From JAJEBT01 sp965214975 (GTDB taxonomy: Bacteria > Pseudomonadota > Alphaproteobacteria > MPNO01 > UBA830): a stretch of DNA of 64,000 bases. The position numbers and the translations under genes are program-made. The stretch lies in assembly GCA_965214975.1 (NCBI GenBank), contig OZ244055.1:1860001-1924000 (forward strand), written 5' to 3'. The notes below the pieces were generated by a model. That model was given only the letters and a program-made list of their open reading frames with translations, did no database searches and was not told the DNA's origin. Positions 34,592 through 43,235 of the stretch are shown piece after piece; within the stretch, counting starts at the first letter, position 1; each line of letters begins with the position of its first letter.

Positions 34592-36432
34592 TTCTCCTCC
34601 TCCGTCCTGTCGGACGCTTTCCGTTCCGCGGGCGGCGGACCCGCCGCCGCGCGGTCTTGCCGCTCCCCGGCCGCCTGCCGCGACGCCCGCATCCGCTCTC
34701 TCAGCGCCACGGTTTCCGCCGCGTCCGCGGAACGGCCGTCGCCGCCGAGGACCACGCCGTAGGCGTCGCGCGCGACGCGCTCCGAAACCACTCCGTCGCG
34801 CCAGTCGCGCACGACGCGCTCCGGATCGCGCGCCAGGGGATCGCCGTACCCGCCGCCGCCAGGCGACCGGGTGACGAAACGCACCGGCCCGGTCGGGCGC
34901 AGCCCGAACTTCGGGGCGTCCTCGACGCTGCCGTCGGGATGGCGCAGCTGCATCTCGCCGCCGGCGCCGCCGCCGCCGCCGTTGATTCCGTAGCCGGTCT
35001 CGTAGCCGAGGCCCTCGCCGCGGAACGAGTGGACGGCGGGGGTCCGGATCTCGACCTCGTAGTCGCAGCCGCTGCCGCCGCGCCATTCGCCCGGGCCGGC
35101 GGCGTCGCAGCGGAACTCCTGGCGGTGGAACCGCACCGGATAGAGCTGTTCGTAGGCCTCGACGTTCGGCATGGTGAGCCCGCCCAGGGTGCAGACGTGC
35201 CCGATCTGGTTGAAGCCGTCCCGGCCGTCGACGGCGCCGCTGCCGGCCGATGCGGCGCCGTGGTAGAAGACGTAGGGCAGGCCGCTCTCCTCGCGCCCCA
35301 CCGACAGCCCGAAGACGTTCTTGGCCCAGCCGGCGCAGCCGCGGGCGGGATCGGCCCCGGCCAGCGCCTTCCAGACCGCGTGAATGATCTCGTGGGCGCA
35401 GAACACCGTGCACATGGTCGTCGGGGCGCCCTCGCGGGCGTTGACGATCGTGCCCTCGGGCGCGATCACCTCGACGCAGCGGAAGGCGCCCTCGTTGTGC
35501 GGCAGCCCGGGGTCGAGAAACGACGCCAGCGCCGTGAACACGGCGGAGCAGGTGTTGCCGAGCGAGGAGTTCTTGAATCCCCTGATCTGGGGATCGGTGC
35601 CGGTGAAGTCCACCGTCACCGAGTCGCCCGCGATGGTCAGCGCGACCCGCACCACCACGTCGCGGGTCTCGAAGCAGTCGTTGTCCGACCGGTCCTCGCC
35701 GGCGTAGACGCCGTCGGGCAGGCGCGCGATCTCGCGCCGCACCGAGCGGTCGGCGTGGTCGAGAACCCCGGCGAAGTAGCCGAACGCCTCGTCGGTGCCG
35801 AGCTCCTCGACGAGCGCCGCCACCCGCTCCGTCCCGATCCGGGTCGACCCCAGCATCGCCCGTAGGTCGCCGTCGAGCAGATGGGGGGTGCGGGTGTTCA
35901 GGAGGAGCAGCTTCCAGAGATCCTCCCGGGTCTTTCCGGCCTCGACGAGCTTGAGCACGGGCAGGCGGATGCCCTCCTCGTAGACCTCGGTCGCCGCCGG
36001 ATTGTAGGCGCCGGCGGCGCCGCCGCCGATGTCCGACTGGTGGGCGCGGTTGCAGGTGAGCGCGACCATGCGCCCGTCGACGAAAACCGGCCGTGAGACG
36101 ACCCAGTCGGGCAGGTGGTTGCCGCCCGCCGCCCACGGGTCGTTGAGCAGGAACACGTCCCCGTCGGCGATGTCGCCCTCGAAATCGCGGAGGATGGCGC
36201 GGGCGCCGAAACCGCCGCTTCCGGTGTGGATCGGAATGCCGTCGGCCTGGCTGACCACCTCCCCGGAGGGGCCCGCGATGAAGCAGGAGAAATCGTGCGC
36301 CTGGCTGAAGATCGGGCTCCGCGCCGTGCGCAGCATGACCCAGCCCATCTGGTGCGAGATGTGGTCGAGGCGGTTCTGGGTCAGGGCGAGGATCACGGGA
36401 TCCAGGGCCGGGGACCGCGGCGCGGGATTCAC
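34579..36432 (-). CDS. hyuB: Hydantoinase B / 5-oxoprolinase beta-type subunit
   Basis: This 617-residue protein has the HyuB core: LDHISHQMGWVMLRTARSPI, DFSCFIAGPSGEVVSQADGI, FLLNDPWAAGGNHLPDW and the Gly-rich GYGINGGGGGAGG end. With HyuA it forms an ATP-dependent amidohydrolase for cyclic amides such as N-methylhydantoin or 5-oxoproline, or a related acetone/acetophenone-type carboxylase. The GTG start overlaps hyuA as GTGA. The last 60 residues are low-complexity and charged. Confidence 0.93.
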   Translation of the reverse strand: MNPAPRSPALDPVILALTQNRLDHISHQMGWVMLRTARSPIFSQAHDFSCFIAGPSGEVVSQADGIPIHTGSGGFGARAILRDFEGDIADGDVFLLNDPWAAGGNHLPDWVVSRPVFVDGRMVALTCNRAHQSDIGGGAAGAYNPAATEVYEEGIRLPVLKLVEAGKTREDLWKLLLLNTRTPHLLDGDLRAMLGSTRIGTERVAALVEELGTDEAFGYFAGVLDHADRSVRREIARLPDGVYAGEDRSDNDCFETRDVVVRVALTIAGDSVTVDFTGTDPQIRGFKNSSLGNTCSAVFTALASFLDPGLPHNEGAFRCVEVIAPEGTIVNAREGAPTTMCTVFCAHEIIHAVWKALAGADPARGCAGWAKNVFGLSVGREESGLPYVFYHGAASAGSGAVDGRDGFNQIGHVCTLGGLTMPNVEAYEQLYPVRFHRQEFRCDAAGPGEWRGGSGCDYEVEIRTPAVHSFRGEGLGYETGYGINGGGGGAGGEMQLRHPDGSVEDAPKFGLRPTGPVRFVTRSPGGGGYGDPLARDPERVVRDWRDGVVSERVARDAYGVVLGGDGRSADAAETVALRERMRASRQAAGERQDRAAAGPPPAERKASDRTEEEKWPI

Positions 36433-38513
36433 GACGCCGTCTCCCGCCGGTCGCGGGTGATCACGTAGTTGTCGAGCCGGTCCACGAAGACCCGGTCGCC
36501 GGGGCCCACGACGACGGTCGTGGTCTCCTCCTCGATCACCGCCGGTCCGTCGAAACCCTGCCCGTGGCGCAGCTCCGAGCCGAGATAGACCGGGGTCTCC
36601 AGGAAACCGCCCGCCTCCTCGGCGTAGACCGGGCGGAAGCCGGCCGGCGCCGCGGGACGCCCGGTTCGGGGAAACTCCGGCTCGGCGAGCGGCGGCAGGC
36701 GGCCGATGCCGACGATCCGGAGCTTGGCGACGTTGACGCGTCCGGCCGGGTTGACGTGGCCGAACTGGCGGTCGTACTCGGCCTCGAACCGCCCGCGGAC
36801 CGCGTCCGCGCCGGTCTCGCCGTCGACGGCCACGCGCACGTCCCACTGCTGGCCCTCGTAGTGAAGATCGATCTCGCGACCGAAGGCCATGTCGCCGGGC
36901 GCGAACCCCTCCTCGAGAAGAGCGGAGCGCGCCCGCTCCTCGAGCGCCGCGTAGCCTTCGGCGAGAAGCGGCGCGACGTCGTCGTCGAGCCAGCGCATGA
37001 CAACCTGCACGAAATCCCTCCGCACGTCGGCATGCTGCATGCCGATGGCGCAGAAGGCGCCCGCCTGGCGCGGCGCGTAGACCGCCCGGGCGCCGAGCCT
37101 GCGCCCGACGCTGGCGCCGTGCATCGGCCCCGCCCCGCCGCAGGCGATCAGCATGAAGCGGCCGGGATTGTAGCCGCGCTGGATGCTGATGCGCTCGACC
37201 GCGTGCAGGAGGTTCTGCTCGACGACCCGGACGATCCCCGCCGCCGCCTCGACGCGAGGGATCCCGAGCGGTTCCGCGATGCCGCGGTCGATCGCGTCCT
37301 CGGCCCTGCCGAGATCGAGCGTCACGGCCCCTCCGGCGTAGGGCCCCGGCCGCAGCCGGCCGAGCACCACGTGCGCGTCGGTCACCGTCGGGCGGGTGCC
37401 GCCGAGGCCGTAGGCCGCGGGGCCCGGGCGCGCGCCGGCGCCCCGGGGGCCGGCGTAGAGCATGCCGGCCCGGTCGACGCCGGCGATCGTGCCGCCGCCG
37501 GCGCCGACGGTGTGAATGTCCACCGAGGGCGTGACCAGGTCGTAGTCGTTGACGGAGAGCGCGTCGGTGATCGCCACCCGTCCCCGGTGCATCAGCATCA
37601 CGTCGCAGCTGGTGCCGCCGATCTCCATGCTGACGAGATTGCCCTCGCCGACGGCTTCGGCGAGCCGCTGCATCGCGCCGACGCCCGCCGACGGCCCCGA
37701 GAGCAGGAGGTTGACGGGGCGGCGGATGAGCTGGTCGAGAGAGGCCGCGCCGCCGTTGCTCTGCAGCATCAGGAGCCTGGTGCCGAGGCCCATCTCCGCG
37801 AGCCGTTCCTGGAGGGCGCGCAGATAGGTCGCGACCCGGGGCATGACGTAGGCGTTCACGACCGTGGTCGAGGCGCGCTCGTACTCTCCCATGACCGGCA
37901 CGATCGCGGACGACACGGAGACCGAGCCGCACACGTTCTCTGCGCGCACGATCTCCGCGGCGGCGCGTTCGTGAGCGGAGCTGACGAAGCTGTTGAGAAG
38001 GCAGATCGCCACCGATTCGACGCCCTCGTCGCGGAAGACCCGGCAGGCCTCCCGGACGTCGCCGGAATCGAGCGGCTCGACCTCGTTCCCAGCGGCGTCG
38101 ATCCGCCCGCCGACCGGCAGCCTCAGATAGCGCGGCACCAGCACCGGCGGATAGGGCGTGCGGTGGTCCCAGGGATCCTTGCGCAGGCCGCGGCGCGCCT
38201 CGAGGCTGTCGCGGAAGCCCCTGGTCGCGAGAAGGCCGACGCGCGCGCCCCGGCCCTCGAGCAGCGTGTTGGTGGCGACCGTGGAGCCGTGCAGGAAGAA
38301 CTGGCAGTCGCCGAGGAACGCGGCGCGGTCGAGACCGAGCGCCGCGGCCGCGCGGTCGAGGGCCGAGATCACCCCCTCGCCGGGATCGGCGGGCACGGAC
38401 GGCACCTTGAAGACGTCGGTGCGCCCGGCGCCGTCCGCCACCACCAGGTCGGTGAAAGTGCCGCCGACGTCCACGCCGATCCGCCAGGGGGGCGTTTCGA
38501 CAGCCGGCGTCAT
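36429..38513 (-). CDS. hyuA: Hydantoinase A / 5-oxoprolinase alpha-type subunit
   Basis: This 694-residue ASKHA-fold subunit has the ATP phosphate loop RIGVDVGGTFTDLV, HGSTVATNTLLEG, SMEIGGTSCDV, TVGAGGGTIAGVD and FMLIACGGAGPMHG. Start MTPAVETPP at 38513 is chosen over an ATG 14 codons upstream. It heads the hyuA-hyuB-preA operon and is divergent from the vWA gene across 138 bp. Confidence 0.93.
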   Translation of the reverse strand: MTPAVETPPWRIGVDVGGTFTDLVVADGAGRTDVFKVPSVPADPGEGVISALDRAAAALGLDRAAFLGDCQFFLHGSTVATNTLLEGRGARVGLLATRGFRDSLEARRGLRKDPWDHRTPYPPVLVPRYLRLPVGGRIDAAGNEVEPLDSGDVREACRVFRDEGVESVAICLLNSFVSSAHERAAAEIVRAENVCGSVSVSSAIVPVMGEYERASTTVVNAYVMPRVATYLRALQERLAEMGLGTRLLMLQSNGGAASLDQLIRRPVNLLLSGPSAGVGAMQRLAEAVGEGNLVSMEIGGTSCDVMLMHRGRVAITDALSVNDYDLVTPSVDIHTVGAGGGTIAGVDRAGMLYAGPRGAGARPGPAAYGLGGTRPTVTDAHVVLGRLRPGPYAGGAVTLDLGRAEDAIDRGIAEPLGIPRVEAAAGIVRVVEQNLLHAVERISIQRGYNPGRFMLIACGGAGPMHGASVGRRLGARAVYAPRQAGAFCAIGMQHADVRRDFVQVVMRWLDDDVAPLLAEGYAALEERARSALLEEGFAPGDMAFGREIDLHYEGQQWDVRVAVDGETGADAVRGRFEAEYDRQFGHVNPAGRVNVAKLRIVGIGRLPPLAEPEFPRTGRPAAPAGFRPVYAEEAGGFLETPVYLGSELRHGQGFDGPAVIEEETTTVVVGPGDRVFVDRLDNYVITRDRRETAS

Positions 38514-38651
38514 GGTCGGTTCGCCCGCATGGCATCCTCCGGAATTGCGGAGCATACTCCCTTTCTTCCCCGGCCGTCAACCCCTCCGCGCCAAGACATC
38601 GCCCGCCTCCCGTGCCAGACTGGCGTCCCCGGAAACGGCGGGAGACGGCCC

Positions 38652-39395
38652 ATGTTCGCGGCAACCGGTCCGGGCGGCGGCGCCCGGATCCTCCGGCTCG
38701 CGCTGGCCGCGGCCCTGCTCGCCCCGGTTTCCGGGGCGGCGGCGCAGACCGGCCGCGTTCCGGTCGATCTCGAGCTCGCCTTCGTGGTCGACGGCTCGGG
38801 ATCGATCGACGACGAGGAGTTCCGGCTCCAGCGCCGGGGCTACGCCGAGGCGCTTGCCAACCCGCGGGTTCTCGAGGCGATCTCCGGAGGCTTTCTGCGG
38901 GCGGTCGCCGTGACCTACATCGAGTTCGCCGGAAGCGGCTGCGTCTGGCAGCGAGTCGGCTGGACCGCGATCCGCGACGCGGCGACGGCCAGGGCCTTCG
39001 GAGACCGCGTTCTCGCGGCGCCGAGAGAGCGCTGCGCGGGCGGCAACGCCATCGGCGAAGCCGTCGCCGCCGCGGCCGAAAGCGCGCTCGGCAACGGCTA
39101 CGACGGGACGCGCAGGGTCATCGACGTGTCCGGCGACGGCCCCGACACCGTCGGCGCCGTTCCCGTCGAGATCGCCCGGGCGGCCGCGCTCGCCCGCGGG
39201 TTCACGATCAACGGCCTCGTCATCGAGCGCCCGTCCATGCCGGATCTGCCGCGGTACTACAGGAGCAGCATCGCCGGCGGCCCGGGCTCGTTCGTGATCG
39301 AGGCCGGGAACCGCCGGACCTTCGCCGACGCCATCCTCAGGAAGATGATCCTCGAGATCGCGGGCCGCGCCGCGGAGGCCGCGTCCCTTCCCTGA
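38652..39395 (+). CDS. DUF1194 / vWA-domain exported protein
   Basis: This 247-residue protein has a signal peptide at 1-32 (LRLALAAALLAPVSGAAAQT) and a von Willebrand A-like domain. ELAFVVDGSGSIDDEEF carries the DxSxS metal site as D-G-S-G-S, and VIDVSGDGPDT follows further on. It matches the DUF1194 family common in alphaproteobacteria. It is periplasmic, with function unknown. Confidence 0.88.
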   Translation: MFAATGPGGGARILRLALAAALLAPVSGAAAQTGRVPVDLELAFVVDGSGSIDDEEFRLQRRGYAEALANPRVLEAISGGFLRAVAVTYIEFAGSGCVWQRVGWTAIRDAATARAFGDRVLAAPRERCAGGNAIGEAVAAAAESALGNGYDGTRRVIDVSGDGPDTVGAVPVEIARAAALARGFTINGLVIERPSMPDLPRYYRSSIAGGPGSFVIEAGNRRTFADAILRKMILEIAGRAAEAASLP

Positions 39396-39486
39396 TCCGG
39401 CCGGGGCGCGTGTCCGCTCCCGTGGCGGCGCCCGGGGCGTTGCCGGCAGGCGCGTCCCGCGCGCGCGGTTCCCGCGGCAACCCGGG

Positions 39487-40302
39487 CTACCGGCCCCTGA
39501 ACTCCGGCTTGCGGCGCCCGGCGAAGGCGTCGATCCCCTCCATGTAGTCCTCCGTCCAGCGCAGTTTCTCGTAGGCGTTGCCCTCGATCTCCAGGGCCGT
39601 CTTGAGCGGCGAATCGAGGGACGCGTTGAGAACCTTCTTGAGCGACGCGAGAGCGATGGGCGCCTGCGCGTTCAGCTTCGCCGCGCAGTCGGCCACCGTT
39701 TCGGCCAGGGCGCCGGCGTCGGCGGCCACCTCGGTCAGCAGCCCCCAGTCGCGCGCCTGCGGCGCGGGGATGCGCTTGCCCATCAGGACCATGTCCTTGG
39801 CGCGGGTCAGCCCGGCGATGCGGGCGACCCGCACGCTGCCGCCGGAACCCGGCATCTGGCCGAGCGAGATCTCCGGCAGCCCGACCAGCGTGTCCTCGGT
39901 CGCGAAACGGAAGTCGCAGGCCAGCGCGAGCTCGAAACCGACGCCGAACGCGTATTTCTCCATCGCGCATATGACGGGCTTCCCGATGCGCTCGGGCGCC
40001 CCGATGTTCCAGTGCAGGTCCGACATCCCGTTCTTGGGAATGTCGGGGAACGCCTTGACGTCGCCGCCGGACGTGAACACGCCGTTGGCCCCGCGGACGA
40101 CCACGACGCCGATGTCGGGATCCTCGTCCATCGCCTCGACGATCTCGCGGATCTGCCGGCGCCCCGCGTAGGACACGATGTTCAGCGGCGGGCGGTCGAG
40201 CACCAGATGGCCGACCCGCCTTTCGGCGTCGATCTCCACGCGGAGGCCGTCGAGCGTCTTCAGGACGGCCGCGCTCCGCGACGCGTATCTTGTTGCGGTC
40301 AT
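39487..40302 (-). CDS. Enoyl-CoA hydratase/isomerase family protein
   Basis: This 271-residue crotonase-fold enzyme has the oxyanion-hole segments VVVVRGANGVFTSGGDVKAF and CDFRFATEDTLVGLPEISLG, the latter containing the Glu at the usual catalytic position. The unusual N-terminal LVLDRPPLNIV is intact. It is the last gene of a six-gene minus-strand operon and lies 28 bp after the acyl-CoA synthetase, so it probably acts on the CoA thioester formed there. Confidence 0.92.
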   Translation of the reverse strand: MTATRYASRSAAVLKTLDGLRVEIDAERRVGHLVLDRPPLNIVSYAGRRQIREIVEAMDEDPDIGVVVVRGANGVFTSGGDVKAFPDIPKNGMSDLHWNIGAPERIGKPVICAMEKYAFGVGFELALACDFRFATEDTLVGLPEISLGQMPGSGGSVRVARIAGLTRAKDMVLMGKRIPAPQARDWGLLTEVAADAGALAETVADCAAKLNAQAPIALASLKKVLNASLDSPLKTALEIEGNAYEKLRWTEDYMEGIDAFAGRRKPEFRGR

Positions 40303-40330
40303 GTTCGCGTTCCCCGTGTTGGAATCGGGC

Positions 40331-41869
40331 TCAGAGCGTGCTTTCGAACCCGTCGAGAGTCTCGTGGTCGCCCTCGCGCAGCAGGCGCCGCAGCAGCTTT
40401 CCCGAAGCCGAGCGCGGGATGGTCCGGACGAAGACGTAGGCGCGCGGACGCTTGAACCGGGCCAGGGCGCTTTCGAGGCACCAGGCGTCCAGCGCCTCGG
40501 CCGCGCAGGCGGCCGAGGCCGGCTCCACGAACGCCACCACCTTCGCCCCCATGCGTTCGTCGGGCAGGCCGACCACCGCCGCCTGCTCGACGAGCGGGGA
40601 CTTCGCCAGGACGTCCTCGACCTCCTCGGGGTGGATGTTCTCGCCGCCGGAGTTGATCATGTCGTCGACCCGGCCGACCACGTGGAGTTCCCCGTCCTCG
40701 TCGAAACGGCCGAGATCGCCGGTGAAGTACCAGCCGTCGCGGATCGCCCTGGCGTCGGCGTCCGGACGCCGCCAGTAGCCGGCGAACGCCTCGGGCCCGT
40801 CCATCGGCGCGATGATCTCGCCGGAACGGCCGTTCTCCACGACGTCCCCCGGCCGGCTGCGGCCGTCCGGATCGGCCTCGACGACGCGGACGATCTGGCC
40901 GATGCCGGCCCGGCCGGCGCAACCCGGCTTCTCGGCCACGTGGCCGCAGACGGTGAACGTGAAGATCTCGCTCGAGCCGTAGAAGTTCGCGAACCGGTCG
41001 GGAGCGAACTCGCGCGCGCACAGTTCCGTCAGCGCCGTCGTCATGGACATGCCGGCATAGGCCAGGTTGCGCGCCGAGGACAGGTCGTGGTCTCCGCGTT
41101 CGGGATGGTGCAGCATGTCGTGGAACATCGTCGGCACCAGGAACAGCGTGTCGATCCGTTCCCGCTCGATCAGCGCCATCGCGGTCTTCGCGTCCCAGGC
41201 GGGGAGACAGACCAGCGCGCCGCTGAGAAGTGCCGACATCAGCATCGACCGCACGCCCATGGTGTGGAACATCGGCATCGCGCCGAGCGTCGACGAGCGG
41301 TAGCGGTAGTTCAGGAGCGCGATGCAGTGGGTCGCCGCCAGCCGCTCGGCACGGTGCGACCGCGGCACCCCTTTCGGGCGGCCGGTCGTGCCGGAGGTGT
41401 AGAGCATCAGGCAGGGCTCCCGCTCGTCGACGCCGCCGGGCCCGTCCACCGGGTCGGCAGAGGAGAGCGCGTCGAAACCGCCGTCGTCGACGTCGAGCGC
41501 GACCGTGGCGGAGCCCTTCCCCAGCGCCTCGGCGACGGCCGCCCGCGACCGCTCCTCGAACACCGCCGCGGCCGGCTCGGCGTCGTCGAGCACGTAGGCG
41601 ATCTCCTCGCCGCCGGCCCGCCAGTTGAACGGGGTGAAGACGGCGCCGAGCATCTGGCAGGCCCAGTAGAGGGTCGCCGTCTCGCGGCGGTTCGACAGCA
41701 CCGCCAGCAGCCGGTCGCCGGGGCCGAGGCCCCGCCGCCGCAAGCCGCCGGCGACGGCCGAGATCTCCGCCAGCCACTCCCCGTAGGCGCGGCGCCGGTC
41801 GCCGTCGACGACGGCGAGGGCCCGCGGATCGCGCTCCACGCCGCGGGCGAGGACGGCGCCGAGATTCAC
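40331..41869 (-). CDS. AMP-binding acyl/aryl-CoA synthetase
   Basis: This 512-residue ANL-family ligase has the P-loop LMLYTSGTTGRPKGVPRSH, the FYGSSEIF adenine motif, WYFTGDLGRFDEDG and the catalytic Lys in SASGKLLRR near the C-terminus. The fit is with medium-chain or aromatic acids. The GTG start overlaps the iron-sulfur subunit gene as GTGA. Its position after a molybdenum hydroxylase suggests activation of a hydroxylated ring acid. Confidence 0.92.
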   Translation of the reverse strand: MNLGAVLARGVERDPRALAVVDGDRRRAYGEWLAEISAVAGGLRRRGLGPGDRLLAVLSNRRETATLYWACQMLGAVFTPFNWRAGGEEIAYVLDDAEPAAAVFEERSRAAVAEALGKGSATVALDVDDGGFDALSSADPVDGPGGVDEREPCLMLYTSGTTGRPKGVPRSHRAERLAATHCIALLNYRYRSSTLGAMPMFHTMGVRSMLMSALLSGALVCLPAWDAKTAMALIERERIDTLFLVPTMFHDMLHHPERGDHDLSSARNLAYAGMSMTTALTELCAREFAPDRFANFYGSSEIFTFTVCGHVAEKPGCAGRAGIGQIVRVVEADPDGRSRPGDVVENGRSGEIIAPMDGPEAFAGYWRRPDADARAIRDGWYFTGDLGRFDEDGELHVVGRVDDMINSGGENIHPEEVEDVLAKSPLVEQAAVVGLPDERMGAKVVAFVEPASAACAAEALDAWCLESALARFKRPRAYVFVRTIPRSASGKLLRRLLREGDHETLDGFESTL

Positions 41870-42360
41870 CCCTCTCCCCCGCCCGCGTCGAGAACGGCGC
41901 GCACGATCTGCTCGTAGCCGGTGCAGCGGCAGATGTGCCCCGACAGCATGTCGCGGACCTGTTCGCGCGTCGGCGCGGGGTTCTCCTCGAGAAACCGCGT
42001 CGCCGACATCAGGATTCCCGCGGTGCAGAACCCGCACTGCAGCGCGCCGTGCCGGTTGAAGGCCCGCTGGAGCGCGCCCAGCTCCCCGTCCTCCCCGGCC
42101 AGCCCCTCCACCGTGCGGATCTCGCCGCCGTCGCACTGCACGGCGTAGCGCAGGCAGCTCCGCGTGACCGCCCCGTCCACATGCACCGTGCAGGCGCCGC
42201 ACACGCCGTGCTCGCACCCGACGCGGGTGCCGTAGAGCCCGAGCTCGTGGCGCAGGAAATCCGCCAGCAGCATGCGCGGCGCGGCGCGGCCCGAACGCCT
42301 CCTGCCGTTGACGGTCACCGCCACCCGCGCCCTTTCGTCCGCGCCCACCCGGAGCGTCAT
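41866..42360 (-). CDS. coxS: Molybdenum hydroxylase small [2Fe-2S] subunit
   Basis: This 164-residue subunit carries two [2Fe-2S] clusters. The plant-type cluster is GCEHGVCGACTVHVDG plus SCLRYAV, and the second is LQCGFCTAGIL with HICRCTGY. It passes electrons from the molybdenum site to the FAD subunit. It overlaps both neighbours by 4 bp. The symbol follows the xanthine dehydrogenase/CO dehydrogenase family; the substrate is not CO (see the large subunit). Confidence 0.93.
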   Translation of the reverse strand: MTLRVGADERARVAVTVNGRRRSGRAAPRMLLADFLRHELGLYGTRVGCEHGVCGACTVHVDGAVTRSCLRYAVQCDGGEIRTVEGLAGEDGELGALQRAFNRHGALQCGFCTAGILMSATRFLEENPAPTREQVRDMLSGHICRCTGYEQIVRAVLDAGGGEG

Positions 42361-43235
42361 CCCGCGTCCCCCCCGCCGGCGGCCCGGGCGAAGGCCCGCG
42401 CGACGGTCCGCTCGCCGAGCACGCGGACCAGCTGCCGGCGGTAGGCGGGACCGGCCTGCAGATCCGTCATCGGATCGGCGGCCCCGGCGGCGGCGGCGGC
42501 GACCTCGCGCGCGGTCCCGGCCGTGGCCGGCAGCCCGGCGCATCCCGCGGTGTCGGCCAGGAACGGCCGGTCCTCGACGCCCCCGAGCCCGAGGGAAAGG
42601 CTCCGGATGCGGCCGCCCCCGTCGAGCTCCACCGCCGCCGCGGCCGCCACGATCGCGAAGTCGCCCCGGCGCCGCGCCACCTCCTCGAACGCGAAGCCGG
42701 CGCCGGCGGCCGGCCGCGGCCAGCTCAGGGCCGTCACCATCTCGTCGTCGCGCCGGTCCGTGGCGAGGATCCCCAGGAAGAAGTCCCCGGCCGGCACCGC
42801 GCGCGCGCCGCCGCGCGATCGCAGCCTCACCTCGCCGCCGAGGGTCACCAGGCACAGCGGAATCTCGGCGCTCGGGTCGGCATGGGCGACGGATCCCCCG
42901 AGCGTGCCCCGCGCCCGCGTCTGGTAGTGCCCGACATGGGGCAGCGCGTCGGCGAGAAGCGGCACGGCGGCGGCGAGCTCCGCCGACCCCATGGCGTCCG
43001 CCTGGCGCAGCAGCGCGCCGGTGGCGACGGCGCCGCTCCCGGGTTCGAGCCCGGCGAGCCCGCCGAGGCGGCCGACATCGACGACCGCCTCCGGACGGGC
43101 GAGCCTCATGTTCAGCATCGCGCCCAGCGACAGGCCGCCCGCCAGCACGCTCGCCTCGCCGCCGAACTCGGCGAGGAGATCGAGCGCCTCGTCGAGCGTG
43201 TCGGGCCGGCAGTAGGCGAAGGGGGCGGGCTTCAC
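42357..43235 (-). CDS. coxM: Molybdenum hydroxylase FAD-binding middle subunit
   Basis: This 292-residue FAD subunit of the xanthine dehydrogenase family has the two FAD motifs: VLAGGLSLGAMLNMRLARPE and RGTLGGSVAHADPSAEIP. GTG 43235 starts VKPAPFAYCRPDTLDEAL, with a GTGA overlap to the large-subunit gene upstream. Confidence 0.93.
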   Translation of the reverse strand: MKPAPFAYCRPDTLDEALDLLAEFGGEASVLAGGLSLGAMLNMRLARPEAVVDVGRLGGLAGLEPGSGAVATGALLRQADAMGSAELAAAVPLLADALPHVGHYQTRARGTLGGSVAHADPSAEIPLCLVTLGGEVRLRSRGGARAVPAGDFFLGILATDRRDDEMVTALSWPRPAAGAGFAFEEVARRRGDFAIVAAAAAVELDGGGRIRSLSLGLGGVEDRPFLADTAGCAGLPATAGTAREVAAAAAGAADPMTDLQAGPAYRRQLVRVLGERTVARAFARAAGGGDAG

